Positions 26,766 through 34,907 of a DNA stretch of 64,000 bases are shown here, in pieces. The DNA comes from Streptomyces sp. RPA4-2 (GTDB lineage: Bacteria; Actinomycetota; Actinomycetes; Streptomycetales; Streptomycetaceae). Position 1 is the stretch's first letter. Each line of letters begins with the position of its first letter. Below the pieces are notes generated by a model. It worked only from the letters and a program-made list of their open reading frames with translations, was not told the DNA's origin and made no database searches. The position numbers and the translations under genes are program-made. Location: positions 1,488,001 to 1,552,000 of the forward strand of contig NZ_CP050975.2 of assembly GCF_012273515.2 (NCBI RefSeq). Reading direction: 5' to 3'.

Positions 26766-26788
26766 CGATGTGCCGGGCCGCCAGGCTG

Positions 26789-27865
26789 TCAGGTGCTTCT
26801 GCGGCGCAGCCAGCCGACCAGCCCGCGTGGCCACCCGCGTTCCCCGGCCGCGGGCAGGTCTTCGGAGGTGGCTGTCTCCGGCCGCGAAGCCACTGCCGTG
26901 GAGACGACCGGCGCGGCTGCGGCCGACACCGGTGCGGCCGGAGCGAAGGCAGCCGGAGCGGGAACCACTGGTCGAGAGGCCACCGGGGATGAACGGGCCC
27001 GGGACGAATGGGCCGGGAACGAATGGGCCGGGGACGATCCGGCCGGTTCCGGGACGACGCCGGGCTCGGCCCTCTGCGTCGGACGCGGTGCGGGGTGCGT
27101 CTCTCGGGCCTCGGCGACGGCCTGACCCAGGTCGGCGCGGAGCCAGCTGATCTCGTCGGGGTCCTCGGCTGTCATGATCCGGGAGACGAGGTGCGCGGCG
27201 GGCGAGTCCGGCGCGCCGTGGGAGGGGCGTTCGGGGCGGAAGCGGTTCAGGCAGGCGCGCTCGTACGGATCCGTGATGACCTCCGCCACCTGCACGGGGT
27301 CGAGCAGGGAGGCCACGACCGCCGCCCTCGCCCAGGGGCCCTCGGTCTGGCGCAGCAGGAATCCCATGTGCCGTCCCCGCCAGTTGCGGGGCCGGAGGTC
27401 CAGGCCGGCCTCCAGTTGGTCCCGCAGTCCCTCGGGCGTACGGCCCCTGAGCAGCGGAGCGTTCTGCTTGTCGGCCGGGAAGCGGTACAGTTCCTCGGCC
27501 AGATAGAGCCAGACCACGGCTCGGTAGCGGTTCAGATAGAACTTGACCGGCACCACGAGGCCCAGGCGTGCGAGGCGTGTGAACCGGGCGGTGGAAATGC
27601 CCAGGAGGGCGGCACCCTCTGTCGTACCGACAGCCTTGACGCGCTCTCGCAGCGCCTCGGGAAAGCCCTCTTGGGAACGCACGCGGTCGGTCTCCGCACG
27701 GGTGACCCGGCGTCCCCCTCCCCCTTCGTCGAGAACTGTGCGTACGTATCCGAGGTGCACGGCCAGGTCGAACTCGCCGCGCCTGAGCTCCAGTTCCCGG
27801 GCGGCGCGGGCGAGCGACCAAGTAGCGGACTGCGTGTCCGACTGCGTGACGGTGTTACCGGACAT
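26789..27865 (-). CDS. DUF6397-like predicted DNA-binding protein
   Basis: The 358-aa protein has an N-terminal helical region (SLARAARELELRRGEFDLAVHLG), then a helix-turn-helix-like stretch EGAALLGISTARFTRLARLGLV resembling MerR/excisionase folds, then a conserved helical middle. A low-complexity Ala/Pro/Ser tail follows, partly built from a repeated PAHS/RARS block whose DNA shows near-identical 15-bp units around 26990-27050. I believe it belongs to the Streptomyces DUF6397 family, but this is from memory of its pattern. Its function is unknown. It lies upstream of nothing on its strand and is convergent with tesB. Confidence 0.6.
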   Translation of the reverse strand: MSGNTVTQSDTQSATWSLARAARELELRRGEFDLAVHLGYVRTVLDEGGGGRRVTRAETDRVRSQEGFPEALRERVKAVGTTEGAALLGISTARFTRLARLGLVVPVKFYLNRYRAVVWLYLAEELYRFPADKQNAPLLRGRTPEGLRDQLEAGLDLRPRNWRGRHMGFLLRQTEGPWARAAVVASLLDPVQVAEVITDPYERACLNRFRPERPSHGAPDSPAAHLVSRIMTAEDPDEISWLRADLGQAVAEARETHPAPRPTQRAEPGVVPEPAGSSPAHSFPAHSSRARSSPVASRPVVPAPAAFAPAAPVSAAAAPVVSTAVASRPETATSEDLPAAGERGWPRGLVGWLRRRST

Positions 27866-27992
27866 GACGGTCTCCCCCGTGGAGTGCGGTGCTCGCGCCG
27901 GTGTGCGCTTGCCTCGAGAAAAACCGTAGCCGGTCCGGACGATCTCGCGGCGCGCCTGTGTATAACTCCGCCGCGTGACACGTCTGCGCAGG

Positions 27993-28406
27993 TCAGGAGT
28001 CCAGTGAGGGGGATCGTTCCGGCTGGCGTGTGTCCACCCGCAGGTGTTCGCCGACTCGGTTCACCAGCAGGGTCATCTCGTAGGCGACCTGGCCGATGTC
28101 GGCCTCCGCGGCACTGAGAACGCACAGGCAGCTGCCGTCTCCCGCGGCGGTGACGAAGAGCACCGCGTCGTCGAACTCGATCATCGTCTGCCGCACCTCG
28201 CCCGCGCCGAAGTGACGACCGGACCCCTTGGCCAGACTGTGCAGACCCGACGAGACCGCCGCCAGGTGTTCGGCGTCCTCGCGTCGAAGTCCCGTACTCG
28301 CGCCCGTCACCAGCCCGTCGTTGGAGAGCACCAACGCGTGCCGTACGTGTTCGACGCGCTCGGTCAGGTCGTCCAGCAGCCAGCCGAGCCGCGTGTTCTG
28401 CTCCAT
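27993..28406 (-). CDS. Orphan Roadblock/LC7 domain protein (CvnB-like)
   Basis: The 137-aa protein has the full Roadblock/LC7 pattern seen in conservons: LGWLLDDLTERVEHVRHALVL, SNDGLVTGASTGL, EDAEHLAAVSSGLHSLAKG and RHFGAGEVRQTMIEFDD. It is very close to CvnB at 30308-30769 (most of the core is identical), yet no kinase, DUF742 or GTPase gene adjoins it. Such proteins modulate small GTPases such as CvnD/MglA. GGGGAGA precedes the ATG. It may compete with or substitute for CvnB in the nearby conservon; that is inference. Confidence 0.85.
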   Translation of the reverse strand: MEQNTRLGWLLDDLTERVEHVRHALVLSNDGLVTGASTGLRREDAEHLAAVSSGLHSLAKGSGRHFGAGEVRQTMIEFDDAVLFVTAAGDGSCLCVLSAAEADIGQVAYEMTLLVNRVGEHLRVDTRQPERSPSLDS

Positions 28407-28499
28407 GTCCGTCTCCCCGTGTCGTTGTCTCCCCCTGACCGGAGGATTCGACCAGCCAGCCTTCCCCACGGCCGCCGTGCGAGCAAGGAGGATGGAGGC

Positions 28500-28928
28500 A
28501 TGGCACAGAAGATGACCGACGAGCAATGGCGGGCCTTCGTCTCGCACGGCACCCGCACCGGGAAACTGTCGACCGTCCGGGCGGACGGGAGTCCGCATGT
28601 GGCGCCGATCTGGTTCCTGCTGGACGGCGACGACCTGATCTTCAACACCTCGAAGGAGACCGTGAAGGGGCGGAACCTCGCCCGTGACGGCCGAGTCGCC
28701 CTCTGCGTGGACGACGACCGGCCGCCGTTCGACTTCGTGGTGCTGGAAGGTCGGGCCGAACTGTCCGAGGACCCCGACGAGTTGCGTCTCTGGGCCGCCC
28801 GCATCGGTGGCCGCTACATGGGTGCGGATCGGGCGGAGGAGTTCGGGAAGCGCAACGGAGTCCCGGGCGAACTCGTCGTACGCGTGCGGATCGACAAGGT
28901 CCTCGCGTACTCCGCGGTGGCGGACTAG
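28500..28928 (+). CDS. PPOX-class F420-dependent oxidoreductase
   Basis: The 142-aa split-barrel flavin-type protein has the layout of the F420-dependent PPOX family: GTRTGKLSTVRADGSPHVAPIWF, TSKETVKGRNLARDGRVALCVDD and a C-terminal RVRIDKVLAYS. Members reduce diverse substrates with deazaflavin F420H2, which Streptomyces makes. AAGGAGG sits about 8 nt before the ATG at 28500. It is divergent from the orphan Roadblock gene and convergent with cvnD, with a highly structured gap between. The substrate is unknown. Confidence 0.88.
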   Translation: MAQKMTDEQWRAFVSHGTRTGKLSTVRADGSPHVAPIWFLLDGDDLIFNTSKETVKGRNLARDGRVALCVDDDRPPFDFVVLEGRAELSEDPDELRLWAARIGGRYMGADRAEEFGKRNGVPGELVVRVRIDKVLAYSAVAD

Positions 28929-28931
28929 AGG

Positions 28932-29054
28932 GTGCCGTTCGGGTCAGCCGGCTGTGAGAAGCGGTGCCTTGCGGCCGAGTCGCCCCAGCGACGCCTGCAT
29001 GTTCCGAACGGCACGCCCTGGATCCCTTCGCCCGTGGGCCTCCGGCGACTCGGC
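28932..29054. repeat. Two interleaved perfect 11-bp inverted repeats (possible pseudoknot/terminator)
   Basis: GTGCCGTTCGG (28932-28942) pairs with CCGAACGGCAC (29004-29014). GCCGAGTCGCC (28974-28984) pairs with GGCGACTCGGC (29044-29054). The order is A-B-A'-B', so the two stems cannot nest and would form a pseudoknot in RNA. A palindrome CAGCCGGCTG (28945-28954) lies within the first loop. The element fills the gap between the stops of the convergent PPOX and cvnD genes. Confidence 0.65.
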
Positions 29055-29058
29055 GCTC

Positions 29059-29664
29059 TCAGCCGACGGAGTCGAGCAGCCGGGCGGTGTGCACCCGCCC
29101 GGCGTACTCCACCAGTCGGATCAGCACCTCCTTCCCGGAGTCGCGGTCACGGGCGTCACAGAGCACCACCGGCGTGCCCCGGTCGAGGTCGAGGGCACGG
29201 GACACGTCCTGGGCTCCGTAGGCCCGGGCGCCCGCGAAGCAGTTGACGGCCACCACGAACGGGATGTGCCGGTGCTCGAAGTAGTCGACCGCGGGGAAGC
29301 AGTCCTCGAGTCGCCGGGTGTCCGCGAGGACGACGGCGCCGAGCGCGCCCAGCGACAACTCGTCCCAGAGGAACCAGAACCGGTCCTGGCCCGGGGTGCC
29401 GAACAGGTAGAGGGAGAGACCGGACCGGATGGTGATGCGGCCGAAGTCCATGGCGACGGTCGTCGTGGCCTTGCGGTCCACTCCCTCGGTGTCGTCCACC
29501 GACTGCCCTGCCTCGCTCAGCAGTTCCTCGGTGCGCAACGGGCGGATCTCGCTGACCGCGCCCACCAGGGTGGTCTTCCCCACGCCGAACCCACCGGCGA
29601 CCAGTATCTTCAAAGCCAGCGCGGACGACTCGGCGGCCGAGGCGTCGGAGTTCTCGGAGACCAT
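29059..29664 (-). CDS. cvnD: Conservon GTPase CvnD (MglA-like ATP/GTP-binding protein)
   Basis: The 201-aa Ras-like GTPase is typical of conservons. It has a P-loop ILVAGGFGVGKTTLVGAVSE, switch-region TTTVAMDFGRITI, the G3-like FGTPGQDRFWFLWDEL and a base-binding VVAVNCFAGA. In S. coelicolor, Cvn proteins assemble a membrane complex with a kinase (CvnA), Roadblock (CvnB) and DUF742 (CvnC) that affects development and antibiotic production. Here a 251-bp spacer separates it from cvnC, whereas conservon genes normally abut or overlap, so it may have its own promoter. The ribosome-binding site is GAGGGAAG. Confidence 0.92.
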   Translation of the reverse strand: MVSENSDASAAESSALALKILVAGGFGVGKTTLVGAVSEIRPLRTEELLSEAGQSVDDTEGVDRKATTTVAMDFGRITIRSGLSLYLFGTPGQDRFWFLWDELSLGALGAVVLADTRRLEDCFPAVDYFEHRHIPFVVAVNCFAGARAYGAQDVSRALDLDRGTPVVLCDARDRDSGKEVLIRLVEYAGRVHTARLLDSVG

Positions 29665-29667
29665 CGA

Positions 29668-29796
29668 TCACTTCCCTCGGGAGTGCCGACCAGGGTCGGC
29701 ATGGCCCGTCCGCACGCGCTGTGGTGGGACCCAGGTGCACGGCGGGCGCTTCGGTGCATTCGGTACATGTCTGCGGGTGCGCGAAGTCAGCATCAT
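29668..29796 (-). CDS. Possible 42-codon upstream ORF before cvnD
   Basis: A frame starting ATGATG at 29796 ends 3 bp before the cvnD start codon and overlaps its ribosome-binding site. The encoded peptide is basic and resembles nothing known. GGAAGG lies upstream at a long spacing. It could be a translated leader coupled to cvnD or a chance frame. I keep it only because the 251-bp spacer is otherwise unexplained. Confidence 0.2.
   Translation of the reverse strand: MMLTSRTRRHVPNAPKRPPCTWVPPQRVRTGHADPGRHSRGK
29684..29701. promoter_or_regulatory. 18-bp palindrome 20 bp upstream of cvnD
   Basis: TGCCGACC (29684-29691), AG and GGTCGGCA (29694-29701) form a perfect inverted repeat. It could be an operator or a hairpin in the cvnD 5' leader. 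It lies inside the spacer that separates cvnD from the rest of the conservon. Confidence 0.45.
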
Positions 29797-29915
29797 GGCA
29801 ACTGCGCCTTCCCCGCGAGGGAACGGACCGCTACTGGACCGTTGCGACCGTCTCGCGGCTGTTCGGTGTCCGGAAGTGGGCGATGGCGGGTGCGGGTCGG
29901 GCCGACAACGTTCAT

Positions 29916-30311
29916 CTAGAGCGCCCTCAACCCTTCGATCACCTCGTGGAGGATCCGCTCGTCGGGCAGTTGTGCGGGCGGCACCGGGCGGCTGACCGTG
30001 ACGCGGCCGCGTTCCAGAAGGTCGCCCAGCAGGACTCTGACCACGCCCACCGGCAGGTCGGTGTCCGCGGCGAGTTCGGCCACCGACTGGGTCTCGACGC
30101 GGCACAGGTCGATGAGGTGGCGGTGTTCCGGCCCGAGCAGCGACTCGTCGTCCGCCCCGGATGCGGTCGTGTCGAGCGTGACCAGGGCGATCAGGTCGAA
30201 GCGGACCCCGGTGGGGCCGGATTGGGTGCGGCCGCCCGTCATCGCGTACGGGCGGACGAGGGGCCCGGCCTCGTTGTCGTACCACTGGCTGCCCACCGCG
30301 TCCTCGCTCAT
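29916..30311 (-). CDS. cvnC: Conservon DUF742 protein CvnC
   Basis: The 131-aa protein has the DUF742 winged-helix pattern: QWYDNEAGPLVRPYAMTGGR, FDLIALV, LGPEHRHLIDLC, QSVAELAADTDLPVGVVRVL, LLGDLLERGRVTV and a final ERILHEVIEGLRAL. It acts within the conservon complex, and DUF742 may bind DNA or the GTPase. Its ATG overlaps the cvnB stop (ATGA), so the two are translationally coupled. The gene ends at 29916, well short of cvnD. Confidence 0.93.
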   Translation of the reverse strand: MSEDAVGSQWYDNEAGPLVRPYAMTGGRTQSGPTGVRFDLIALVTLDTTASGADDESLLGPEHRHLIDLCRVETQSVAELAADTDLPVGVVRVLLGDLLERGRVTVSRPVPPAQLPDERILHEVIEGLRAL

Positions 30312-30769
30312 CCGTATCGGCCTTCCTCGGCCGATCCGGCGGCGGGCGGCTGCGCAGCGGCGCGCGGAGGTGCGTGGAGATGCTCGCCGACGCGCTTGAC
30401 CAGCCGCGCCATCTCGTACGCCACCAACCCGATGTCGGCCGTCGCGGCGGTGAGAACGGCGAGACACGAGCCATCGCCCGCCGCCGCCACGAGCAGAAAG
30501 CCGTCGTCCATCTCGACCAGTGTCTGACGTACGCCTCCGGCACCGAAATGGCGGCCTGCGCCTTTCGCCAGGCTGTGGAAGCCGGAGGCGACGGCGGCCA
30601 GGTGTTCGGCGTCCGCGCGTCCGAGGCCGGTGGAGGCGCCGACCGCCAGCCCGTCGTTCGACAGCACCACCGCGTGCCGTACTTCGGCCACACGCAGCAC
30701 CAGGTCGTCCAGCAGCCAGTCGAGCTCGCCGGATCTCTGGGCAGCCCGCAGGCTCGGGTCCTGAATCAC
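30308..30769 (-). CDS. cvnB: Conservon Roadblock/LC7 protein CvnB
   Basis: The 153-aa protein has LDWLLDDLVLRVAEVRHAVVL, SNDGLAVGASTGLGR, HLAAVASGFHSLAKGAGRHFG and a disordered Pro/Ala tail. Roadblock proteins dimerise and regulate the nucleotide state of the partner GTPase (CvnD). It overlaps both neighbours by ATGA (cvnA stop/cvnB start at 30766-30769; cvnB stop/cvnC start at 30308-30311). It is strikingly similar to the orphan at 27993-28406. Confidence 0.94.
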   Translation of the reverse strand: MIQDPSLRAAQRSGELDWLLDDLVLRVAEVRHAVVLSNDGLAVGASTGLGRADAEHLAAVASGFHSLAKGAGRHFGAGGVRQTLVEMDDGFLLVAAAGDGSCLAVLTAATADIGLVAYEMARLVKRVGEHLHAPPRAAAQPPAAGSAEEGRYG

Positions 30770-33321
30770 GCGGGGTCTCCTTCGCCGCTGTCGCCACCCG
30801 CATCGGGGGCTGAGGTGCCGCCGTGACCGGATGTCCGGCCGCTACCGCGCGCCCAGCCGTCGCGATAGGCGGTCATTCGGTCCCGTACGAGTTCGGGGGT
30901 GCGGGTGTCCTCGCTCCTGGGACGGGGGACATGTGCCGGCTCCTCGGGGCGCTGTTCACGCAGTTGGGGTGCGAGGCTGGCCTGCCGTACGCGTCTGGGG
31001 AGGCCGTCGTCACCGTCGGAGGCTTCCGGAGGACGGTGCAGCCGCAAGGTGGTGACTCCAGGGGGCGGTGTTTCGGGTGAGGTCTTCCCGGGGGCTTCGA
31101 CGGCGGCCTGCACGGGAGCCACGAGGACGGGCCGCTCGGCGGGCGCCTGGACGGCCTCCCTTTCGGGCGTGGCCGACACGCGCGCGTACTCGCGTTCCGC
31201 GGGCCCTTCGGTGTCCGCCTTGCGAGGGGCTCGTTCCGCCGGACCTGGCTGCAGCAGCGCCGTGGGAAGCAGGACGACCGCGGTGGTGCCTCCGTAGGGC
31301 GAGGTCCGCAGGTGCACCTTGATGTCATGCCGGGCGGCGAGCCTGCTGACCACGAAGAGACCGAGCCGGTCACTGTCGGACAGGTCGAGCGTCTCGGTCT
31401 CCTCGATCCGCCGATTGGCCTCGTCGAGCGTCTCCTTGCCCATCCCGAGCCCCCGGTCCTCGACCTCCAGCGCGTAGCCGTTGCCGACCGGCTCACCGGT
31501 GATACGGACATGGGTGTGCGGAGGTGAGAACTGCGCGGCGTTCTCGACGACTTCCGCCAGGAGGTGCGTGAGGTCCGCGACAGCGGCCCCGATGACGGAC
31601 GTCTCCGGGAACTGCCGTACCTCCACGCGCGCGTAGTCCTCGACCTCGGACACGGCCGCACGGACCACGTTCGTCAGTGAGACCGGCATGCGCCAGGCCC
31701 GGCCGGGAGCCGAGCCCGAGAGAATGATCAGGTTCTCCGCGTGCCGCCGCATACGGGTGGTGAGGTGGTCGAGCCTGAAGAGGTCGCCCAGTTCGTCCGG
31801 ATCCTCGGACCGGCGCTCCATGCTGTCCAGCAGGCTGAGTTGGCGATGCACCAGGACCTGGCTGCGCCGGGCGAGATTGACGAAGACTCCGGAGATTCCG
31901 CTCGCGAGTTCCGCGCGTTCGACCGCGGCGCGCAGGGCCGCCCGGTGGACGGTGGTCAGGGCCTCCGCGACCTGACCGGTCTCGTCCTCGGAGGGCGGTC
32001 CGGACGGGGCCTCGGCCCGCACGTCGATCTCCTCCCCCGCGCGCAGTTTGCGCATGGCGTCGGGGAGTTTGCGCCGGGCGATCTCGAGGGCCCTGTTGCG
32101 CAGGGCCACCAGTTCGACGACCAGGCCGCGGCCGATGCGTACGGAGATGACGAGTGACGCGGCGACGGCGGCGAGACCGAACACGACGGCGGCGCCGGCG
32201 GGCGTTCGCAGACCGCGGGTCAACGGGTAGTCCCGGCCCTCGGCACCTGGGCCCGCGTGGGCCTCGATCGTGCGCATGGCGTCACTCACCCGCGCGTGAG
32301 GCGCGTTCCAGTCGGCTTCCGGCGCGGCGGCCAGGGCGGTGGCGCCCGGCCGGGACGCGAGCGCGCTGTCCTCGACGGCACCCACGTCGGCGTACGCGCT
32401 CCCGTCCATGAGGTCGCGCCAGGACGCTTGTTCGGCCCCCCGCAGATCCGCGACGGACGCGTCGGTCAGCGCACGACGGGTGGCGACGGCTCCGGTGAAC
32501 AGCCGCAGTCGTTCACCCTCCAGCGTGCCCGCGAGCCGCGCGCCGGCCAGCACCGTGTCCTCCTGCGCGAGCGCCTCCCTTGCCCGGGAGAACTCGATGA
32601 GCACGCGCGCCTCGGATCCGGGGCCCGGGTCCTGGACGCCGGTGAGCGCGCCGGTCACCGTGAAGGCGGCCGAAATGACCTTGGTGTACTGCTCGTAGAC
32701 CTCGTTCCACCCCGTACGGCGCTCGCGTACGGCACTGCGCAGCGTTCGCAGGTCCTCCGCTGCGGTGACGAAGGAGTCGAGGCGGCCGGCCACCCCGGTA
32801 GGCAGGTCGGCGCCGTCGGCGACGGTGTTGCGGTCGCCGAGCCGAAGTTTCGCCACCGCGCGGTCGGTCCGTTCCGCGAACGTCCTGAGGTCGCTCTGCC
32901 GCTCGGACTCCGGATCGGTCGCGTAGCGGACGGTAGCCGTCCGCTCGGCCTGCAACGCGGTGACGGCGTTGTCGATCGGGACACGGATCATGGAGTCCAC
33001 GCGTTGCAGTTGCCGCAGTCGCGCGACGTCCTGAGCCGTGGTCACCGTGGCATACGCCCACAGCGCGAACAGGGAGACGACCGGCACCATCAGCAGGCAG
33101 ATGATCTTGGCCCGCACGGTGCGGGGGCGCGGGTTCCAACGACCCGCGCGACGCGGGATCGCCCCGGGACGCGGGCTCCCGACGGGTCCCGTCCCGTCGG
33201 CGTCCTCGTCGAGGCCGCCGTGCTCCTCGGCGGGCGGGCCGGCGTGGGCACGACGGCCGCGCGCCGGAGCCTGGGACGGCGACTCGGCGCCGGGTGCGGG
33301 GGTTGTACGGGGTGTACGCAT
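30766..33321 (-). CDS. cvnA: Conservon sensor histidine kinase-like protein CvnA
   Basis: The roughly 851-aa membrane protein has a disordered N-terminus and a first transmembrane helix (KIICLLMVPVVSLFALWAYA). A large extracytoplasmic region of nitrate/nitrite-sensing (NIT) type with YATDPESERQSDL follows, then a second helix (AAVVFGLAAVAASLVI), a HAMP-like linker and a histidine-kinase ATPase domain (VVENAAQFSPP N-box, LEVEDRGLGMG). The C-terminal tail is long and Pro/Ala-rich. It is the top of the conservon. I chose ATG 33321; an in-frame TTG 15 nt upstream (33336) is also possible, as AGGAGG sits very close to the ATG. The ligand is unknown. Confidence 0.92.
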   Translation of the reverse strand: MRTPRTTPAPGAESPSQAPARGRRAHAGPPAEEHGGLDEDADGTGPVGSPRPGAIPRRAGRWNPRPRTVRAKIICLLMVPVVSLFALWAYATVTTAQDVARLRQLQRVDSMIRVPIDNAVTALQAERTATVRYATDPESERQSDLRTFAERTDRAVAKLRLGDRNTVADGADLPTGVAGRLDSFVTAAEDLRTLRSAVRERRTGWNEVYEQYTKVISAAFTVTGALTGVQDPGPGSEARVLIEFSRAREALAQEDTVLAGARLAGTLEGERLRLFTGAVATRRALTDASVADLRGAEQASWRDLMDGSAYADVGAVEDSALASRPGATALAAAPEADWNAPHARVSDAMRTIEAHAGPGAEGRDYPLTRGLRTPAGAAVVFGLAAVAASLVISVRIGRGLVVELVALRNRALEIARRKLPDAMRKLRAGEEIDVRAEAPSGPPSEDETGQVAEALTTVHRAALRAAVERAELASGISGVFVNLARRSQVLVHRQLSLLDSMERRSEDPDELGDLFRLDHLTTRMRRHAENLIILSGSAPGRAWRMPVSLTNVVRAAVSEVEDYARVEVRQFPETSVIGAAVADLTHLLAEVVENAAQFSPPHTHVRITGEPVGNGYALEVEDRGLGMGKETLDEANRRIEETETLDLSDSDRLGLFVVSRLAARHDIKVHLRTSPYGGTTAVVLLPTALLQPGPAERAPRKADTEGPAEREYARVSATPEREAVQAPAERPVLVAPVQAAVEAPGKTSPETPPPGVTTLRLHRPPEASDGDDGLPRRVRQASLAPQLREQRPEEPAHVPRPRSEDTRTPELVRDRMTAYRDGWARGSGRTSGHGGTSAPDAGGDSGEGDPA

Positions 33322-33377
33322 GGCCTCCTCACTCAATGAATCGGGGGCGTTCCCGGCGGGTCGGTACCGAGCCGCGG

Positions 33378-34151
33378 CTAGCGGGCGGCGCTCTCGACCG
33401 GCCGCTGGGCCGCCGCGGACGCCTCACGCTCGCGGGCCGTGGGTGACAGTGCGACGAACGCCGAGGTCAGGAAGAGATAGGACCCGAGGCCGACGGCGAG
33501 GGGGAAGACGAACTGCATCACCGTGGCCCCGGGAAGAGCCTCACCGGAAGGGCTGACGCGGACGCTCACCGCCAGCATTCCGGTGTAGTGCATGCTGCTC
33601 ACGGCGCCTCCCATGACGAGTGAGGCCCCGACGACCGCGAGGGGTGACTTGATGTTGAGCCCCGCCCACAGGGCCGCGGTCGCCGCCACCACGGCGATCA
33701 CCACCGAGAGTCCGACGAGCATCGGGTCGTAGCGCACGGAGCCGTGCAGTCGCAGCGCGGCCATGCCGAGGTAGTGCATGCTCGCGACCCCGAGCCCCGT
33801 GGTGAGTCCGCCGAGGGCGAGCGCGCGTCCCCGGTCACGGCCGTACCCGACCGCGAAGACGCCCGCGCCCACGACGACCAGGGCCACGAGCAGACTCAGG
33901 ATCGTCAACGGGACGTCGTAGCGGATCTCCGTGCCACTGACGCCGAACCCGAGCATCGCCACGAAGTGCATCGTCCAGATGCCGGTGGCGATCGCCGAGG
34001 CCGCCGCGAGGAGCCAGTTGCGGCGCGCGCGTCCGGTGGCGGCGAGCGCGCGGACGGTGCAGCGCAGCCCGAGAGCAGCGCCGGTACAGGCCATCGCGTA
34101 CGACAGCACGGGGGTCAGCCAGCCGAAGGTGGCGTGGTCCAGGTGTCCCAT
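33378..34151 (-). CDS. MHYT-domain membrane sensor
   Basis: The 257-aa protein has about seven hydrophobic segments. The three repeated motifs MHFVA, MHYLG and MHYTG at the start of paired helices define the MHYT domain, proposed to bind copper and sense O2, CO or NO. No output domain (GGDEF, EAL or kinase) is attached, so it must signal through another protein or act as a heme-free gas sensor alone. It lies 57 bp downstream of the cvnA start on the same strand but is upstream in transcription order, and it could be the head of the conservon transcript. Confidence 0.88.
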   Translation of the reverse strand: MGHLDHATFGWLTPVLSYAMACTGAALGLRCTVRALAATGRARRNWLLAAASAIATGIWTMHFVAMLGFGVSGTEIRYDVPLTILSLLVALVVVGAGVFAVGYGRDRGRALALGGLTTGLGVASMHYLGMAALRLHGSVRYDPMLVGLSVVIAVVAATAALWAGLNIKSPLAVVGASLVMGGAVSSMHYTGMLAVSVRVSPSGEALPGATVMQFVFPLAVGLGSYLFLTSAFVALSPTAREREASAAAQRPVESAAR

Positions 34152-34294
34152 GGCCCACGGACGCTAGCCCGGCCAGGGGCGCACGAAGGGGGCGCATTTC
34201 GAAAGGTGTTGCAATATGACACAGAAAGGCAGCCGAGCGATCGCGTCACGTTCGAACGTGTGCGCAGCGTCGCCCTTCGTGTCGGTGCGGGATC

Positions 34295-34903
34295 ATGCGG
34301 AACATGAACGACGACCACACACACGTCCGGGAGTTCTTCTCACCGCGCGCCGCCGACTGGGACGCCAGATTTCCCGACGACGGGCCCGCCTACGCGGCGG
34401 CGGCGGCCGAACTCGGCCTGCGCGAGGGTGACCGGGTACTCGACGCGGGCTGCGGCACCGGGCGCGCCCTGCCGCCGCTACGAGCGGCCGTGGGGCCGTC
34501 CGGAGTGGTCATCGGGGCCGATCTGACCCCGGCGATGCTGGCGGCCGCCGTACGGGCCGGGCGGGACCGCGAGGGGCAACTGCTGCTCGCCGATGCCGCC
34601 ACGCTGCCGCTGCGCACCGGGTCGCTCGACGCCGTGTTCGGCGCGGGCCTCATCGCCCATCTGCCGAACCCTCGGGCGGCTCTGCGGGAGTTGGCGCGCG
34701 TGGTGCGTCCCGGTGGCACGCTGGCCCTGTTCCATCCCATCGGGCGGGCGGCGCTCGCGGCCCGCCAGGGTCGCCGGATCACGCCGGACGATCTGCGAGC
34801 GGAGGCGAATCTGCGTCCTCTGCTGGCGGGTTCCGGATGGGTCATGACGTCGTACGCCGACGAGGACGAGCGCTTCCTGGCGCTTGCCGTACACCGGAGC
34901 TGA
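34295..34903 (+). CDS. Class I SAM-dependent methyltransferase
   Basis: The 202-aa protein has motif I VLDAGCGTGRALPPL, the acidic end of strand 2 (VIGADLTPAML), LLLADAATLPLRTGSLDAVF and the post-motif VRPGGTLALFHP, as in UbiE/Methyltransf_11 enzymes. Two starts are possible, 34295 (kept) and 34304. It is divergent from the MHYT gene and its stop lies 4 bp from the stop of the alpha/beta hydrolase. The substrate is unknown, most likely a small molecule. Confidence 0.88.
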   Translation: MRNMNDDHTHVREFFSPRAADWDARFPDDGPAYAAAAAELGLREGDRVLDAGCGTGRALPPLRAAVGPSGVVIGADLTPAMLAAAVRAGRDREGQLLLADAATLPLRTGSLDAVFGAGLIAHLPNPRAALRELARVVRPGGTLALFHPIGRAALAARQGRRITPDDLRAEANLRPLLAGSGWVMTSYADEDERFLALAVHRS

Positions 34904-34907
34904 GACC

